Shown here: positions 28,071 to 37,851 of the stretch, one piece after another | Numbering within the stretch: position 1 is the first letter of the stretch | How the letters are laid out: each line of letters opens with the position of its first letter | NCBI RefSeq assembly: GCF_015565955.1 | Contig: NZ_CP064760.1 | Coordinates: forward strand, 558,001 to 622,000 | Reading direction: 5' to 3' | Length of the DNA: 64,000 bases | Origin: Microbacterium schleiferi | Lineage (GTDB): Bacteria; Actinomycetota; Actinomycetes; Actinomycetales; Microbacteriaceae | Program-made: the position numbers and the translations under genes | The notes under the pieces: model-generated | What the model was told of the DNA's origin: nothing | What the model saw: the letters and a program-made list of their open reading frames with translations, nothing else | Database searches by the model: none

Positions 28071-28154
28071 AGGAATGTGTGGGTGCGCGCAAACTAGGCA
28101 GGGGGCGCGAGGCAGGGGGCGCAGGGCAGGGTGCCGGGAGTGTGGGTGCCGGCG

Positions 28155-29273
28155 TCAGCCGCCGATGGCGCTCATGGGGCGCTGGGGCTGCAGAAATCCT
28201 GGGTCGTCGATGCCGTGGCCGGCGCGCTTGCCGGCGATCGAGCGACGCAGGAGCTCGGCGATCGCGTCGTCGTCAGCCGGCGTGTGACCGTCGGTGCCGC
28301 GGAGCAGGGGGAGCAGGTCGGATTCCTCGCGGGCGAAGAGGCAGTTGCGCACCTGTCCGTCGGCGGTGAGTCGCACCCGGTCGCAGGCGCCGCAGAACGG
28401 CGCGGATACCGAAGCGATGAGTCCGACCGTCGTCGGTCCGCCGTCCACGAGGTAATCCTGCGAGGGTGACGAGCCGCGCTCACCGACCGGCGTCAGCGTG
28501 AAGCGCTGCGTGAGCTTGTCGAGAATCTCTCCCGCATCGACCATCTCGGAGCGCGACCAGGTGTGCCCGGCATCCAGCGGCATCTGCTCGATGAACCGCA
28601 TCTGCGCGCCGTTGTCGACCGCGAATTGCACGAGGTCGACGATCTCGTCGTCGTTGACCCCGCGCATCGGCACGGCGTTGAGCTTGAGTGGCGAGAACCC
28701 GGCGCGGCGAGCGGCACGGATGCCGGAGAGGACGTCATCCAGGCGATCGCGGCGTGTCAGCTCGGCGAAGCGGTCGCGCCGCAGCGTGTCGATCGAGACG
28801 TTCACTCGCGCAAGACCCGCCTCACGCAGGGGGTCGGCGAGCTCGGGAAGCTTGAGCCCGTTGGTCGTCATCGATACCTCGAGCGGGCCCGCGACGCCCT
28901 CGATCTCGGCGACGCGACGGACGACATCCACGATGTCGCGACGCAGGAGCGGCTCGCCGCCGGTTAGCCGCACCTCGACGATCCCGAGGGTTGCGAGCAC
29001 GCCCGCGACTCGCACGATCTCGTCGGTTGTCAGGATGCTGCTCTTGGCGAGCCACTCGACGCCCTGCTCGGGCATGCAGTAGGTGCAGCGCAGCGAGCAT
29101 CGGTCGGTGAGCGAGATCCGCAGGTCCCGGTGCACGCGCCCGAACCTGTCGACGAGTTGCCCGCGCGAGCCTGGTGCCGCGTCGTCGCCGGGCGCTGAAT
29201 CGGCCCCGACGGGTGCCGCGGCGCCGGCAGGGCGCGCGAGCGTCGTCGGCAGCGGAAGGTGGACGACGCTCAT
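28155..29273 (-). CDS. moaA: GTP 3',8-cyclase MoaA
   Basis: Radical-SAM enzyme starting molybdenum cofactor synthesis from GTP. The N-terminal 4Fe-4S motif reads DRCSLRCTYCMPEQG, followed by RLTGGEPLLRRDIVDVV. The C-terminal cluster is SAPFCGACDRVRLTADGQVRNCLF, and it ends in Gly-Gly (SAIGG), as MoaA requires. Length is 372 residues from ATG 29273, which overlaps the moaE stop. Order on this strand: fdh-mog-moaE-moaA. Confidence 0.97.
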   Translation of the reverse strand: MSVVHLPLPTTLARPAGAAAPVGADSAPGDDAAPGSRGQLVDRFGRVHRDLRISLTDRCSLRCTYCMPEQGVEWLAKSSILTTDEIVRVAGVLATLGIVEVRLTGGEPLLRRDIVDVVRRVAEIEGVAGPLEVSMTTNGLKLPELADPLREAGLARVNVSIDTLRRDRFAELTRRDRLDDVLSGIRAARRAGFSPLKLNAVPMRGVNDDEIVDLVQFAVDNGAQMRFIEQMPLDAGHTWSRSEMVDAGEILDKLTQRFTLTPVGERGSSPSQDYLVDGGPTTVGLIASVSAPFCGACDRVRLTADGQVRNCLFAREESDLLPLLRGTDGHTPADDDAIAELLRRSIAGKRAGHGIDDPGFLQPQRPMSAIGG

Positions 29274-29737
29274 GCGTCCAATCCCACCCAGCTCGCGGTG
29301 CCGTCGTGCTCGTGCTGACGCTTCCAGATCGGCAGATCGGTCTTGATGCGCTCGATAAGCGCGCGGCACACCTCGAACGCGGGCGCGCGGTGAGCGCTGG
29401 AGACGGCGACGACGACGGCGAGATCACCGACGTCGAGCTTTCCGATCCGGTGCGTCACGGCGATGGCGCAGTCGGCATCCGTCTCGTCGAGACACGAGGC
29501 AGCGATGTCGCCGAGAATGCGCTCCGCGTCGGGATGCGCCGAATACTCGAGCAGCGTGACAGCACCGCGCGCGCCCGGATCGTGGTCGCGGACCGTGCCC
29601 ACGAAGGTGGCGATGCCCCCCGCGGTCGGGCCCGATACTGCCGCGATGTGGGCCGCCAGGTCGAGAGGGGCGTCGCTGATTCGCGCGATCCGCACGGCGT
29701 TCGCCCGGACACCGGATATAGCTACGGACTCCGACAT
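29270..29737 (-). CDS. moaE: molybdopterin synthase catalytic subunit MoaE
   Basis: The 155-residue large subunit of molybdopterin synthase. GIATFVGTVRDHDPG, LEYSAHPDAERIL, VTHRIGKLDVGDLAVVVAVSSAHRAPAFE and the active-site Lys region DLPIWKRQ are present. Overlaps both mog (stop/start at 29737) and moaA (ATGA). Confidence 0.96.
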   Translation of the reverse strand: MSESVAISGVRANAVRIARISDAPLDLAAHIAAVSGPTAGGIATFVGTVRDHDPGARGAVTLLEYSAHPDAERILGDIAASCLDETDADCAIAVTHRIGKLDVGDLAVVVAVSSAHRAPAFEVCRALIERIKTDLPIWKRQHEHDGTASWVGLDA

Positions 29738-30276
29738 CAGTGGTCACCGCCCGCGAGCTGGTCGAGGACATGAGGCAGCAGGGGCAGCAGCGTGTCGAGG
29801 CCCTCCGCGGCGCCGCGCGTCGATCCGGGGAGGTTGGCGATCACCGCGCCAGGTCCGTCGACGACACCGACGATGCCGCGAGAGAGTGCAGCCATCGGCG
29901 TGGATGCCGCCCCCTCGCGTCGCAGCAGCTCGGCAAGCCCCGGCACCTCCCGGTCGATCACGGTCCGCGTCGCTTCGGGGCTGCGGTCGCGCGGCCCTAC
30001 TCCTGTGCCGCCGGTCGTCACGACCAGGCGCGCACCGGTGTCGATCGCGCGACGGATGCCGTCAGCGACCGATCCTTCGCCGTCAGGCACCACGATGGCC
30101 GCGTCGCAGGCGTAGCCGGCCTCGACGAGACGGCTGATCAGGGCCGGACCCGTGGCGTCGGGGCGCTCGCCGGATGCCGCCCGGTCGGATGCCGTCACCA
30201 CGGCAGCACGCACCGGGCCGTTCGTGGCGCGGCCTTCCGTGGGGGCCGGCGCAGCAGCATCCGTGCCCGCTGTCAC
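29737..30276 (-). CDS. mog: molybdopterin adenylyltransferase (MogA/MoaB family)
   Basis: Adenylates molybdopterin before Mo insertion by MoeA. The 179-residue protein has AAVVTASDRAASGERPDATG, the TTGGTGVGPRDRSPEAT loop with the Mo-cofactor Asp/Thr residues, and GAVIANLPGSTRGAAEGLDTLLPLLPH. The N-terminal ~20 residues are a non-conserved Ala-rich lead. Overlaps the upstream oxidoreductase stop (ATGA). Confidence 0.93.
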   Translation of the reverse strand: MTAGTDAAAPAPTEGRATNGPVRAAVVTASDRAASGERPDATGPALISRLVEAGYACDAAIVVPDGEGSVADGIRRAIDTGARLVVTTGGTGVGPRDRSPEATRTVIDREVPGLAELLRREGAASTPMAALSRGIVGVVDGPGAVIANLPGSTRGAAEGLDTLLPLLPHVLDQLAGGDH

Positions 30277-32635
30277 GAGGTCGGCCGCCCCGTCGCCGTG
30301 TCAGCCCGCTGCTCCGCATCCCGCCGTTCGAGACGGATGACGACGGACTTCGAGGTCGGCGTCCCCGATCCGTCCGCGGTCGAATCCAGGGGCACGAGGA
30401 CGTTCGTCTCGGGGTAGTACGCCGCCGCGTTGCCGACGGGGGTGTCGTAGTGCACGACGCGGAACTCCTCCGCGCGCCGTTCGGTTCCGTCGGTCCACAC
30501 CGATACGAGGTCGACGATCTCGCCGTCGGTGACCCCGGCAGCGCCGGCATCCGTCGCGTTGACGAGCACGACGCGGCGCCCGTCACGGATGCCGCGGTAC
30601 CGGTCGTCCTTGCCGTAGATCGTGGTGTTGTACTGGTCGTGGCTGCGCAGGGTCTGCAACAGCAGGTGACCGGCGGGGATCTTCGGGTACTCGAGGCCGT
30701 TCGCCGTGAAGATCGCGCGGCCCGTGACGGTCGTGAATCGGCGCTCGTCGCGCGGACCGTTGGGCAGGAAGAACGTGCGTCCCTTCGCGATGCGGGCCTC
30801 GTAGTCCTCGAACCCGGGAATGACGGCTTCGATGTGCGCTCGCGCCGCCGCGTAGTCGGCCTCGATGGCCTTCCAGTCCGCCTGCGGGGCGTTCGGGAGT
30901 GCGTTCGGCCCGGCGAACAGTCGCTCGGCGATCCGCGTGACGATCGCCACCTCCGACAGCATGTCGTCGGCCGGGGGCTTCAGCCGGCCGCGGGATGCGT
31001 GGACGGCGCCCATCGAGTCCTCGACAGTGACGCGCTGGTCGATTCCGCCGCGGTGGTCGCGGTCGGTGCGCCCGAGGGTCGGCAGGATGACCGCTCGCGT
31101 CCCCGTCACGAGGTGCGACCGGTTGAGCTTGGTCGAGACCTCGACGGTGAGGCGGAGGTTTCGCATCGCCGCTTCGGTGACCGCTGTGTCGGGGGTGGCG
31201 GAGACGAAGTTGCCGCCCATGCCCATGAAGAAGCGGGCCTTGCCGTCCCGCATCGCCCGGATCGCCTCGACGGTGTCGTACCCGTGCTTGCGGGGAGCCG
31301 TGAAGCCGAACTCGGCATCGAGGGCCGCGAGGAACGGCTCGGGCATCTTCTCGTAGATCCCCATGGTGCGGTCACCCTGCACGTTCGAGTGTCCGCGCAC
31401 GGGGCAGACGCCCGCGCCGGTGCGGCCGACGTTGCCCTGCAGCAGCAGGAGGTTGACGACATCTCGCAGCGTCGCGACCGAGTGCTTGTGCTGGGTCAGG
31501 CCCATCGCCCAGCACACGATCGTCGCGGGCGATGCGATCACGAGGTCGCCGATCTCCCGCATCCGTGCCTCGGTGAGCCCCGTCGCGGTCTCGAACTCGC
31601 TCCAGGATGCCGCCTGAATGAGGTCGGCATACGCCGCGAAGTCGCTCGTGTGCTGCGTGAGGAAGTCCGCATCCAGGATGCCGGGCTCGCCTGCCTCGAG
31701 ACGACGTTCGTGCTGCTCGAGCAGGTGCTTGGCCAGCGCCTGGAACAGGGCCTGGTCGCCGCCCATCCGGATCTGTACGAACTCGTCGGCGATCGCGGTG
31801 CCGTCACCGATCACGCCGCGCGGGATCTGCGGGTTCTTGAACCGCATGAGCCCCGCCTCCGGCAGGGGTTCACCGCGACGATCGTCGCGCCCTTCATCTT
31901 CGCCTTCTCGAGGGCGCTGAGCATGCGGGGGTGGTTGGTGCCCGGGTTCTGTCCCGCCACGATGATGAGGCTCGCGTCGTGGACGTCTTCGATCGACACC
32001 GTGCCCTTGCCGATACCGAGCGTCTGGGACAGTGCGACGCCGCTGGACTCGTGGCACATGTTCGAGCAGTCGGGGAGGTTGTTCGTGCCCAGACCCCGCA
32101 CGAGCAACTGGTAGAGGAACGCTGCCTCGTTCGAGGTGCGACCGGACGTGTAGAAGATCGCCTCGTCGGGGCTGTCGAGTCCGCGCAGCTCGTCGGCGAT
32201 CAGGTCGAGGGCTTCATCCCAGCTGGCCGGGCGGTAGTGGGTGGCCCCCTCGTCGAGGATCATCGGTTCGACAAGGCGTCCCTGCTGGCCGAGCCAGTAG
32301 TCATCGTGTTCCAGAAGGTCGGCGATCGAGTGCTTCGCGAAAAACTCCGGCGTGACGCGCCGGACCGTCGCCTCTTCGGCCACGGCCTTCGCGCCGTTCT
32401 CGCAGAATTCGGCGATGTGGCGCTTGTCCTCTTCGGGCCACGCGCATCCTGGGCAGTCGAACCCGTCCTTCTGGTTCACGCGCAGCAGCGCTCGGGCGCT
32501 GCGCACGAGACCCATCTGCTCGATCGACATCTCGAGAGCGTGCATCACGGCGGGCACGCCGACCGCTTCGGTCGCGGGCGCCGAGACACGGAGTTTCGAC
32601 TCGTCGATATCTGCGGTGGGGGCGGACTTGGCCAT
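30273..32635 (-). CDS. FdhF/YdeP-family molybdopterin oxidoreductase (frame interrupted by an apparent 1-base deletion)
   Basis: Formate-dehydrogenase-like molybdoenzyme of 787 residues once restored. It has a CPGCAWPEE segment near the N-terminus, AIFYTSGRTSNEAAFLYQLL, CSNMCHESSGVALSQTLGIGKGTV, GQNPGTNHPRML, GNVGRTGAGVCPVRGHSNVQGDRTMG, and a C-terminal cofactor-binding barrel with SHDQYNTTIYG. As printed it breaks after GATIVAVNP. Adding one base to GGGG at 31865-31868 continues it as LPEAGLMRFKNPQ. The family has no proven substrate in actinobacteria. It is coupled to mog and next to fdhD, needed for sulfuration of such enzymes. Confidence 0.9.
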
Positions 32636-32807
32636 GGTGGATTCTCCGGGTGGACTCTCCGGCGGGAGCGGCTGATCCTCTCCACGCCGCCGGTCGACGT
32701 CGACCTGTTCTCCCGAGACTAACGCCGATTCCTGCATCCGGCCCCGCCCCAGCCGGGTCGCGCCCCGCGAGGTCGGGGCACAATGGAGCGAGAGCGAAGG
32801 GGCCAAG

Positions 32808-33686
32808 ATGGCGACAGGAATGGCGCGGCATCGCGTGACCCGCGTGCGGTGGGGCGATGGCGCGGTTGCGGCAACAACGTCGACGCGTGAGGATGTCGTG
32901 GCCCGCGAAGAGCCGCTGGAGATCCGGATCGACGGAACGTCGTGGTCGGTGACGATGCGTACGCCCGGCGACGACTTCGATCTCGTGGCCGGGTTCCTGG
33001 TCTCCGAAGGGGTGATCGCCGCCCGCGACGAACTCGCCTCGCTGCGCTACTGCGCCGGGTTCGACGAGTTCGGCCGGCGGGAAGAGAACACGTACAACGT
33101 CATCGACGCGATCCTCGGCCCCGGCGCTGTGCCGCCCTCGGACGCCCACGCCCGTCACTCGACCACCACGTCTGCCTGCGGTATCTGCGGCACGACCTCC
33201 ATCGAGGCGGTCAGCAAGCAGTCGAGGTTCGATGTCGCCGGTGACGGCATCCGGGTCGACGCCGACGTCCTCGCAGGCCTGCCCGACGTGCTGCGCAAGA
33301 GCCAGGCCCTCTTCGATCGCACCGGAGGCGTCCACGCTGCCGGGCTGTTCACCGCCGAGGGCGAACTGCTGTGCCTGCGGGAGGACGTGGGGCGCCACAA
33401 CGCCGTCGACAAGATCGTCGGCTGGGCCGTCCGCGAAGACCGCCTGCCGCTGTCGGGAACCGTGCTGCAGGTCTCGGGTCGCGCCTCGTTCGAGCTCGTC
33501 CAGAAGGCGCGACTGGCCGGCATCCCGATCCTCGCGGCCGTCAGCGCTCCGTCGTCGCTCGCGGTCGACCTGGCCGCGGCATCCGGGATGACCCTCGTCG
33601 GCTTCAGTCGGGGCCAGAGCCTAGCGATCTACACGGGCGCCGACCGGATCGAGGTCGGCCGCGGCGCTCCCGTCGAGGTCGGGTGA
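32808..33686 (+). CDS. fdhD: formate dehydrogenase accessory sulfurtransferase FdhD
   Basis: Transfers sulfur from a cysteine desulfurase to the molybdenum cofactor of formate-dehydrogenase-type enzymes. The 292-residue protein carries the sulfur-transfer CxxC motif (SACGICGTTS), AGFLVSEGVI, REDVGRHNAVDKIVGWA and SGRASFELVQKA. Divergent from the FdhF-like gene, its probable client. Its last 66 bp overlap the 3' end of the convergent efflux-pump gene. Confidence 0.96.
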   Translation: MATGMARHRVTRVRWGDGAVAATTSTREDVVAREEPLEIRIDGTSWSVTMRTPGDDFDLVAGFLVSEGVIAARDELASLRYCAGFDEFGRREENTYNVIDAILGPGAVPPSDAHARHSTTTSACGICGTTSIEAVSKQSRFDVAGDGIRVDADVLAGLPDVLRKSQALFDRTGGVHAAGLFTAEGELLCLREDVGRHNAVDKIVGWAVREDRLPLSGTVLQVSGRASFELVQKARLAGIPILAAVSAPSSLAVDLAAASGMTLVGFSRGQSLAIYTGADRIEVGRGAPVEVG

Positions 33687-35114
33687 CACGGATGCCGGTG
33701 TCCCGCGCCCGGCGGGAAGCCAAAGTGCGGTGACAGCGGTGGCCACGAGCACGAGCCCGCCCACCAGGATCGCCGGCCGGGCCGCCTCGACGTAGAGGTC
33801 GGGGACCAGTTCGCCGCCCGCGCCGAGGAAGATCGCCGTGATCACAGCGGTTCCCAGGGCCAGACCGATCTCGCGCACCGTGGCGTTGACTCCCGAGGCC
33901 TTGGCGTGATCGACGATGCCGAGGGTGGCCAGCAGAGCGGTTGCCGACGGGGCGAAGATCAGGCCCATGCCGACGCCGGCGATGATGAACGACGGCACCA
34001 TGCTCGCGTAGGAGGTGTCGAGATCCATGATCGCGGCGATCCACAGCAGCGCGATCGCCTCCAGCACGAGCCCCGTGACCATGAGGACGCGGGTGCCCAC
34101 GCGCGGCGCGATGAAGCCCGCGAGAGGAGCGACGATCATCGGAGCGAGGGTCCACGGTGTCGTGCGCACGGCAGCTTCCCAGGGGGTCGCGCCGAGCACG
34201 ACCTGCATGTACTGGATGAGCAGGAAGATCGCGCCGAAGGTCCCGAAGCTGAATCCGAACCCGGCGACGTTCGTCACGGTGAAGCTGCGGTCGCGGAAGA
34301 GGCGCAGCGGGATCAGCGGCGCGGCAGTGCGGGTTTGCCAGAGGACGAAGAGGGCCAGCAGTGCGCCGCCCGCAATGAGTTCGAGGATGATCCCCGCCGA
34401 TCCCCAGCCGTCGTCGTTGGCGCGGACGATCGCGTGGACGAACAGGATGACGCTCGGGGCGATGAGGAGGCCGCCGACGATGTCGATGGGCAAGCGTGCG
34501 CCGCGGTCATTGCGCAGAGCCCACAGCGCGAAGGGGATGGCGAGGATGGCGATGGGAACGTTGAGCCAGAAGATGCTCTGCCAGTTCCAGCCCTCCATGA
34601 TCGCCCCACCAACCAGGGGGCCGACGGCGACGCCGAGGCCGGAGACGCCGCCCCAGATGCCGATCGCCAGCGGGCGCCGCGCGGGTGCGACCCCGGCGGA
34701 CAGGAGCGCGAGGGAGAGGGGCATGATGCCCGCTGCGCCGAGGCCTTGCACCGCGCGCGCGGCGATGAGCTGCGACGGGTCGGTGCTGAGGGCGGCGAAC
34801 ACCGAGCCGAGGCCGAAGACCGCGATCCCGATCGCGAAGACCGTGCGGCGGCCGAAGCGGTCGCCCAGGGCCGAGGCGAGCAGGATCGTCCCGGCGAACA
34901 CGAGCGTGTAGGCGTTGACGAACCACTGGAGCTGTTCGACGCTCGCGCCGAGGTCGCGGTGCAGCACCGGGAGGGCGTTGGTCATCACGAGGTTGTCGAG
35001 CGTCGCCATGAACATCGGGACGGATGCCGCGGCAACCACAACCCCGAAGGCCCGGTTCTTCGGGGCGCGGCGTAGGCCGCCGGCGGGGGAAACGGACGGG
35101 GCGACGGCGGACAT
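33621..35114 (-). CDS. DHA2-family MFS drug efflux transporter (EmrB/QacA type)
   Basis: The 497-residue protein has about 14 membrane segments. The DHA2 motifs are visible: ATLDNLVMTNALPVLHRDLGAS in helix 1, LGDRFGRRTVF (motif A) and GIWGGVSGLGVAVGPLVGGAIME (motif C, antiporter signature). Probably exports a toxic compound by proton antiport. It is divergent from a TetR gene, with two shared palindromic operators in between. The C-terminal ~25 residues overlap fdhD in antisense. Confidence 0.92.
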   Translation of the reverse strand: MSAVAPSVSPAGGLRRAPKNRAFGVVVAAASVPMFMATLDNLVMTNALPVLHRDLGASVEQLQWFVNAYTLVFAGTILLASALGDRFGRRTVFAIGIAVFGLGSVFAALSTDPSQLIAARAVQGLGAAGIMPLSLALLSAGVAPARRPLAIGIWGGVSGLGVAVGPLVGGAIMEGWNWQSIFWLNVPIAILAIPFALWALRNDRGARLPIDIVGGLLIAPSVILFVHAIVRANDDGWGSAGIILELIAGGALLALFVLWQTRTAAPLIPLRLFRDRSFTVTNVAGFGFSFGTFGAIFLLIQYMQVVLGATPWEAAVRTTPWTLAPMIVAPLAGFIAPRVGTRVLMVTGLVLEAIALLWIAAIMDLDTSYASMVPSFIIAGVGMGLIFAPSATALLATLGIVDHAKASGVNATVREIGLALGTAVITAIFLGAGGELVPDLYVEAARPAILVGGLVLVATAVTALWLPAGRGTPASVSPDLDGSAAADLDPVGARVDR

Positions 35115-35135
35115 GGCGCACCTGCTCTCGCGGTT

Positions 35136-35151
35136 GTAATCGGATGATTAC
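35136..35151. promoter_or_regulatory. TetR-type operator 1
   Basis: GTAATC GGAT GATTAC, a perfect palindrome between the divergent MFS and TetR genes. Confidence 0.85.
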
Positions 35152-35161
35152 TTAGACTGTA

Positions 35162-35177
35162 GTAATCGACTGATAAC
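35162..35177. promoter_or_regulatory. TetR-type operator 2
   Basis: GTAATC GACT GATAAC, the same arms with one change, ending one base before the tetR ATG. Its centre is 26 bp from operator 1. Confidence 0.8.
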
Positions 35178-35797
35178 ATGTCAAGCATGAGTGAGGGCGC
35201 GAAACAGCGGAGGATGAGCTCCGACGAACGGCGCACCGAGATTCTGCGCGCTGCCCACGCCGTTTTCGGCGCCCGGGGCTACGAGGGAGCGACCACCGAC
35301 GAGGTCGCTCGGGCGGCAGGGGTCAGTCAGCCCTACGTGGTGCGCCTGTTCGGGACGAAGGAATCACTCTTCCTCGCGGTCCTCCATGACGCACTCGACC
35401 AACTCATGACCGGGTTTCGCGCCACGCTCGCGGCGCCGGAGCACGAGGAACCCGTCGAACAGCGCATGGGCGCGGTCTACCTCGAGCTGCTGAAGGTCCG
35501 GGGGCTCCATCAGACGCTGTCGTACGCGTTTCTTCTCGGGGGCATCCGGTCATCGGGCCCGCGGCCCGGGACGGGTTCCTGCAGGTCTGGCGATTCCTTC
35601 GGGATGAGGCCGGGTTCGAGGCGGATCAGGCTCAAGAGTTTCTCGCGCAGGGCATGCTCATCAACACCATGATCGGACTGCGCCTGGTCGACGACATCGA
35701 CGGTGACCGGGCTGCCCGAGAGATCTTCGACACCTGTTTCCCCACGGAGTTGAGTGCCGTACGCCTCGTGGCGCCACACGGTGATGAGCCCTGGTGA
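35178..35797 (+). CDS. TetR-family repressor of the divergent efflux pump (frame interrupted by an apparent 1-base deletion)
   Basis: The N-terminal helix-turn-helix is intact: RRTEILRAAHAVFGARGYEGATTDEVARAAGVSQPYVVRLFGTKESLFLAVL. The frame breaks after TLSYAFLLG. Adding one G to GGGGG at 35538-35542 continues it as HPVIGPAARDGFLQVWRFL to FPTELSAVRLVAPHGDEPW, total 206 residues, a normal TetR length with a helical ligand domain. Two GTAATC-N4-GATTAC palindromes sit between it and the MFS gene, so drug-induced derepression and autoregulation are inferred. Confidence 0.88.
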
Positions 35798-35866
35798 TGA
35801 GTACAGCTGACGAGTACCGCCCGTGACGGTACCGACGGCTCGCGTGGCATCGTCGCACCCCACCGG

Positions 35867-35872
35867 TAGGCT
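35867..35872 (+). promoter_or_regulatory. -10 box of a leaderless guaB3 promoter
   Basis: TAGGCT, 6 bases, then GTG 35879. Confidence 0.55.
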
Positions 35873-35878
35873 GGGCCC

Positions 35879-37003
35879 GTGACCATGGAGATCGAGATCG
35901 GCCGCGCTAAGCGCGCTCGCCGCGCGTACTCGTTCGACGACATCGCCGTCGTTCCGTCGCGCCGCACCCGCAACCCCGAGGATGTCTCGACGGCCTGGTC
36001 GATCGACGCGTTCCAGTTCGGCATCCCGGTCCTCGGTGCTCCGATGGATTCCGTCGTGAGCCCTCAGACCGCGATCATGCTCGGCCAGCTCGGCGGGCTC
36101 GGCGTGCTCGACCTCGAGGGGCTGTGGACCCGGTACGACGACCCCGAGCCGCTCCTGGCCGAGATCGCCTCCCTCGATGAGGCGACAGCCACGTGCCGGA
36201 TGCAGGAGCTCTACTCCGAGCCGATCAAGCCCGAGCTCGTCCGTGAGCGTCTGCAGCAGATTCGCGACGCCGGTGTCACGGTGGCCGGGTCCCTGACGCC
36301 CCAGCGCACCCAGCAGTTGTACGAAACCGTCGTCGCTGCCGGGGTGGATCTGTTCGTCATCCGCGGCACCACCGTCTCGGCAGAGCACGTCTCGAGCGTC
36401 GACGAACCGCTGAACCTCAAGAAGTTCATCTACGACCTCGACGTGCCCGTCATCGTCGGTGGGGCAGCGACCTACACGGCAGCCCTTCACCTCATGCGCA
36501 CGGGCGCGGCGGGCGTTCTCGTCGGCTTCGGCGGCGGGGCGGCGTCAACCACGCGCGGTGTGCTCGGCATCCACGCCCCGATGGCCACGGCCGTCGCCGA
36601 CGTCGCCGGTGCGCGCCGCGACTACCTCGACGAGTCGGGCGGCCGCTATGTCCACGTGATCGCCGACGGTGGCGTCGGAACCTCCGGCGACATCGTCAAG
36701 GCGCTCGCAATGGGAGCCGATGCCGTCATGCTCGGCGTCTCTCTGGCGCGGGCGACTGACGCTCCGGGGCGCGGCTACCACTGGGGGCCCGAAGCTCACC
36801 ATCCGAAGCTCCCGCGCGGGCGCCGGGTGAAGGTCGACCAGGTGACGAACCTCGAGTCCGTGCTCTACGGGCCGGCGCCGGTCGCTGACGGCACCGCGAA
36901 CCTCATCGGGGCACTGAAGAAGTCGATGGCCACGACCGGGTACTCCGATCTCAAGGAGTTCCAGCGCGTCGAGGTGGTCGTCGCGCCGTACACGGGCGGA
37001 TGA
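35879..37003 (+). CDS. guaB3: GuaB3-family IMP dehydrogenase-like protein
   Basis: The 374-residue TIM-barrel protein of the IMPDH/GMP reductase superfamily lacks the CBS pair. YSFDDIAVVPSRRTRNPEDVS, LGAPMDSVVSPQTAI, HVIADGGVGTSGDIVKALAMGADAVMLG and GYSDLKEFQRVEV are typical of the actinobacterial GuaB3 group. Where GuaB has GSICTT this protein reads GGAASTT, so the catalytic Cys position appears to be Ser. The true guaB is at 20771. It starts an operon with the SURF1 gene (ATGA overlap). Confidence 0.88.
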   Translation: MTMEIEIGRAKRARRAYSFDDIAVVPSRRTRNPEDVSTAWSIDAFQFGIPVLGAPMDSVVSPQTAIMLGQLGGLGVLDLEGLWTRYDDPEPLLAEIASLDEATATCRMQELYSEPIKPELVRERLQQIRDAGVTVAGSLTPQRTQQLYETVVAAGVDLFVIRGTTVSAEHVSSVDEPLNLKKFIYDLDVPVIVGGAATYTAALHLMRTGAAGVLVGFGGGAASTTRGVLGIHAPMATAVADVAGARRDYLDESGGRYVHVIADGGVGTSGDIVKALAMGADAVMLGVSLARATDAPGRGYHWGPEAHHPKLPRGRRVKVDQVTNLESVLYGPAPVADGTANLIGALKKSMATTGYSDLKEFQRVEVVVAPYTGG

Positions 37004-37842
37004 CAGACCAAACCGACTTTCCCCCAACCCTGCGGGAGGTCATGCTCCGACCCCGTTGGATCGGGGTTCTGCTGCTCGCGCTCGTTGTTGCTGGCGTGTT
37101 CGCGTGGCTCGGCCAGTGGCAGCTCGCCCGGGCGATCGACACCGATCCGCTTCCGCCGGGTGTCACCGAACAGGTCCGCCCCCTTGCGGAAGTCGCCGGA
37201 GCGGGCGAGTACCTTCCCGAGCCGCTCGTCGGCCAGCGCGTCGAGGTAGCCGGCACGTGGGTGCCGGGCGACTTCCTGATCGTTTCCTCCCGCTTCAACG
37301 ACGACGTCGAGGGGTATTGGGTCACCGGTCAGCTGCGGCTTGCCGACGCGGCGGCCCCGACATCCGTCGCCGTCGCCGCTGGCTGGGCTCCGACGCTGAC
37401 GGATGCCGAATCCGCTGCCCTCGCCCTGGAGGAAGCCGCTGCGGCGGGAGATGAGGTCACCGTCGTCGGCCGGCTGATTTCCGACGAGGGCCCGGTGCCG
37501 CCGCCGCGCGGGGAGCCCCCCTTCACGATGACGCGGATGTCGCCGGCGGCCCTGCTCGCCCAGTGGCATGACACCGCGGGCCTGGACGTCTACCGCAGTT
37601 ACATCGCCGCGCAGTCGGCGCCGGCGGGTCTCGTCGATATCGCCTCGCCGGCGCCGGATGCCGGTTCCACCGTGAACTGGCTCAACATCTTCTACGCCGC
37701 CGAGTGGGTGGTCTTCGCCGGCTTCGCCTTCTACTTCTGGTACCGCCTCGCCAAGGACGCGTGGGAGAAAGAGGTCGAAGAGTTCGAGGATGCCGTCGCT
37801 GCCGCATCCGTGGCGGGAAGCGCGCCCGCGGCCGGCGACTAG
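37000..37842 (+). CDS. SURF1-family cytochrome oxidase biogenesis protein
   Basis: The 280-residue membrane protein has the SURF1 layout: an N-terminal helix (RWIGVLLLALVVAGVFAWLGQWQLARA, with the family LGxWQ..R pattern), a large extracytoplasmic domain (PLVGQRVEVAGTW, GYWVTGQLRLAD, VAAGWAP) and a C-terminal helix (AEWVVFAGFAFYFWYRLAKD). SURF1 helps insert heme a into cytochrome c oxidase. Start overlaps guaB3. Confidence 0.9.
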   Translation: MTDQTDFPPTLREVMLRPRWIGVLLLALVVAGVFAWLGQWQLARAIDTDPLPPGVTEQVRPLAEVAGAGEYLPEPLVGQRVEVAGTWVPGDFLIVSSRFNDDVEGYWVTGQLRLADAAAPTSVAVAAGWAPTLTDAESAALALEEAAAAGDEVTVVGRLISDEGPVPPPRGEPPFTMTRMSPAALLAQWHDTAGLDVYRSYIAAQSAPAGLVDIASPAPDAGSTVNWLNIFYAAEWVVFAGFAFYFWYRLAKDAWEKEVEEFEDAVAAASVAGSAPAAGD

Positions 37843-37845
37843 AAT
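37840..37845 (+). promoter_or_regulatory. -10 box of a leaderless DUF3817 promoter
   Basis: TAGAAT, sharing its first three bases with the SURF1 stop codon, then 6 bases to ATG 37852. Confidence 0.6.
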
Positions 37846-37851
37846 GGGGCC

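Noticed and set aside
27947..28154. Small gene between moaD and moaA
   Set aside because: Frames are Gly/Arg-rich and follow the inverted-repeat element; no start with a ribosome site.
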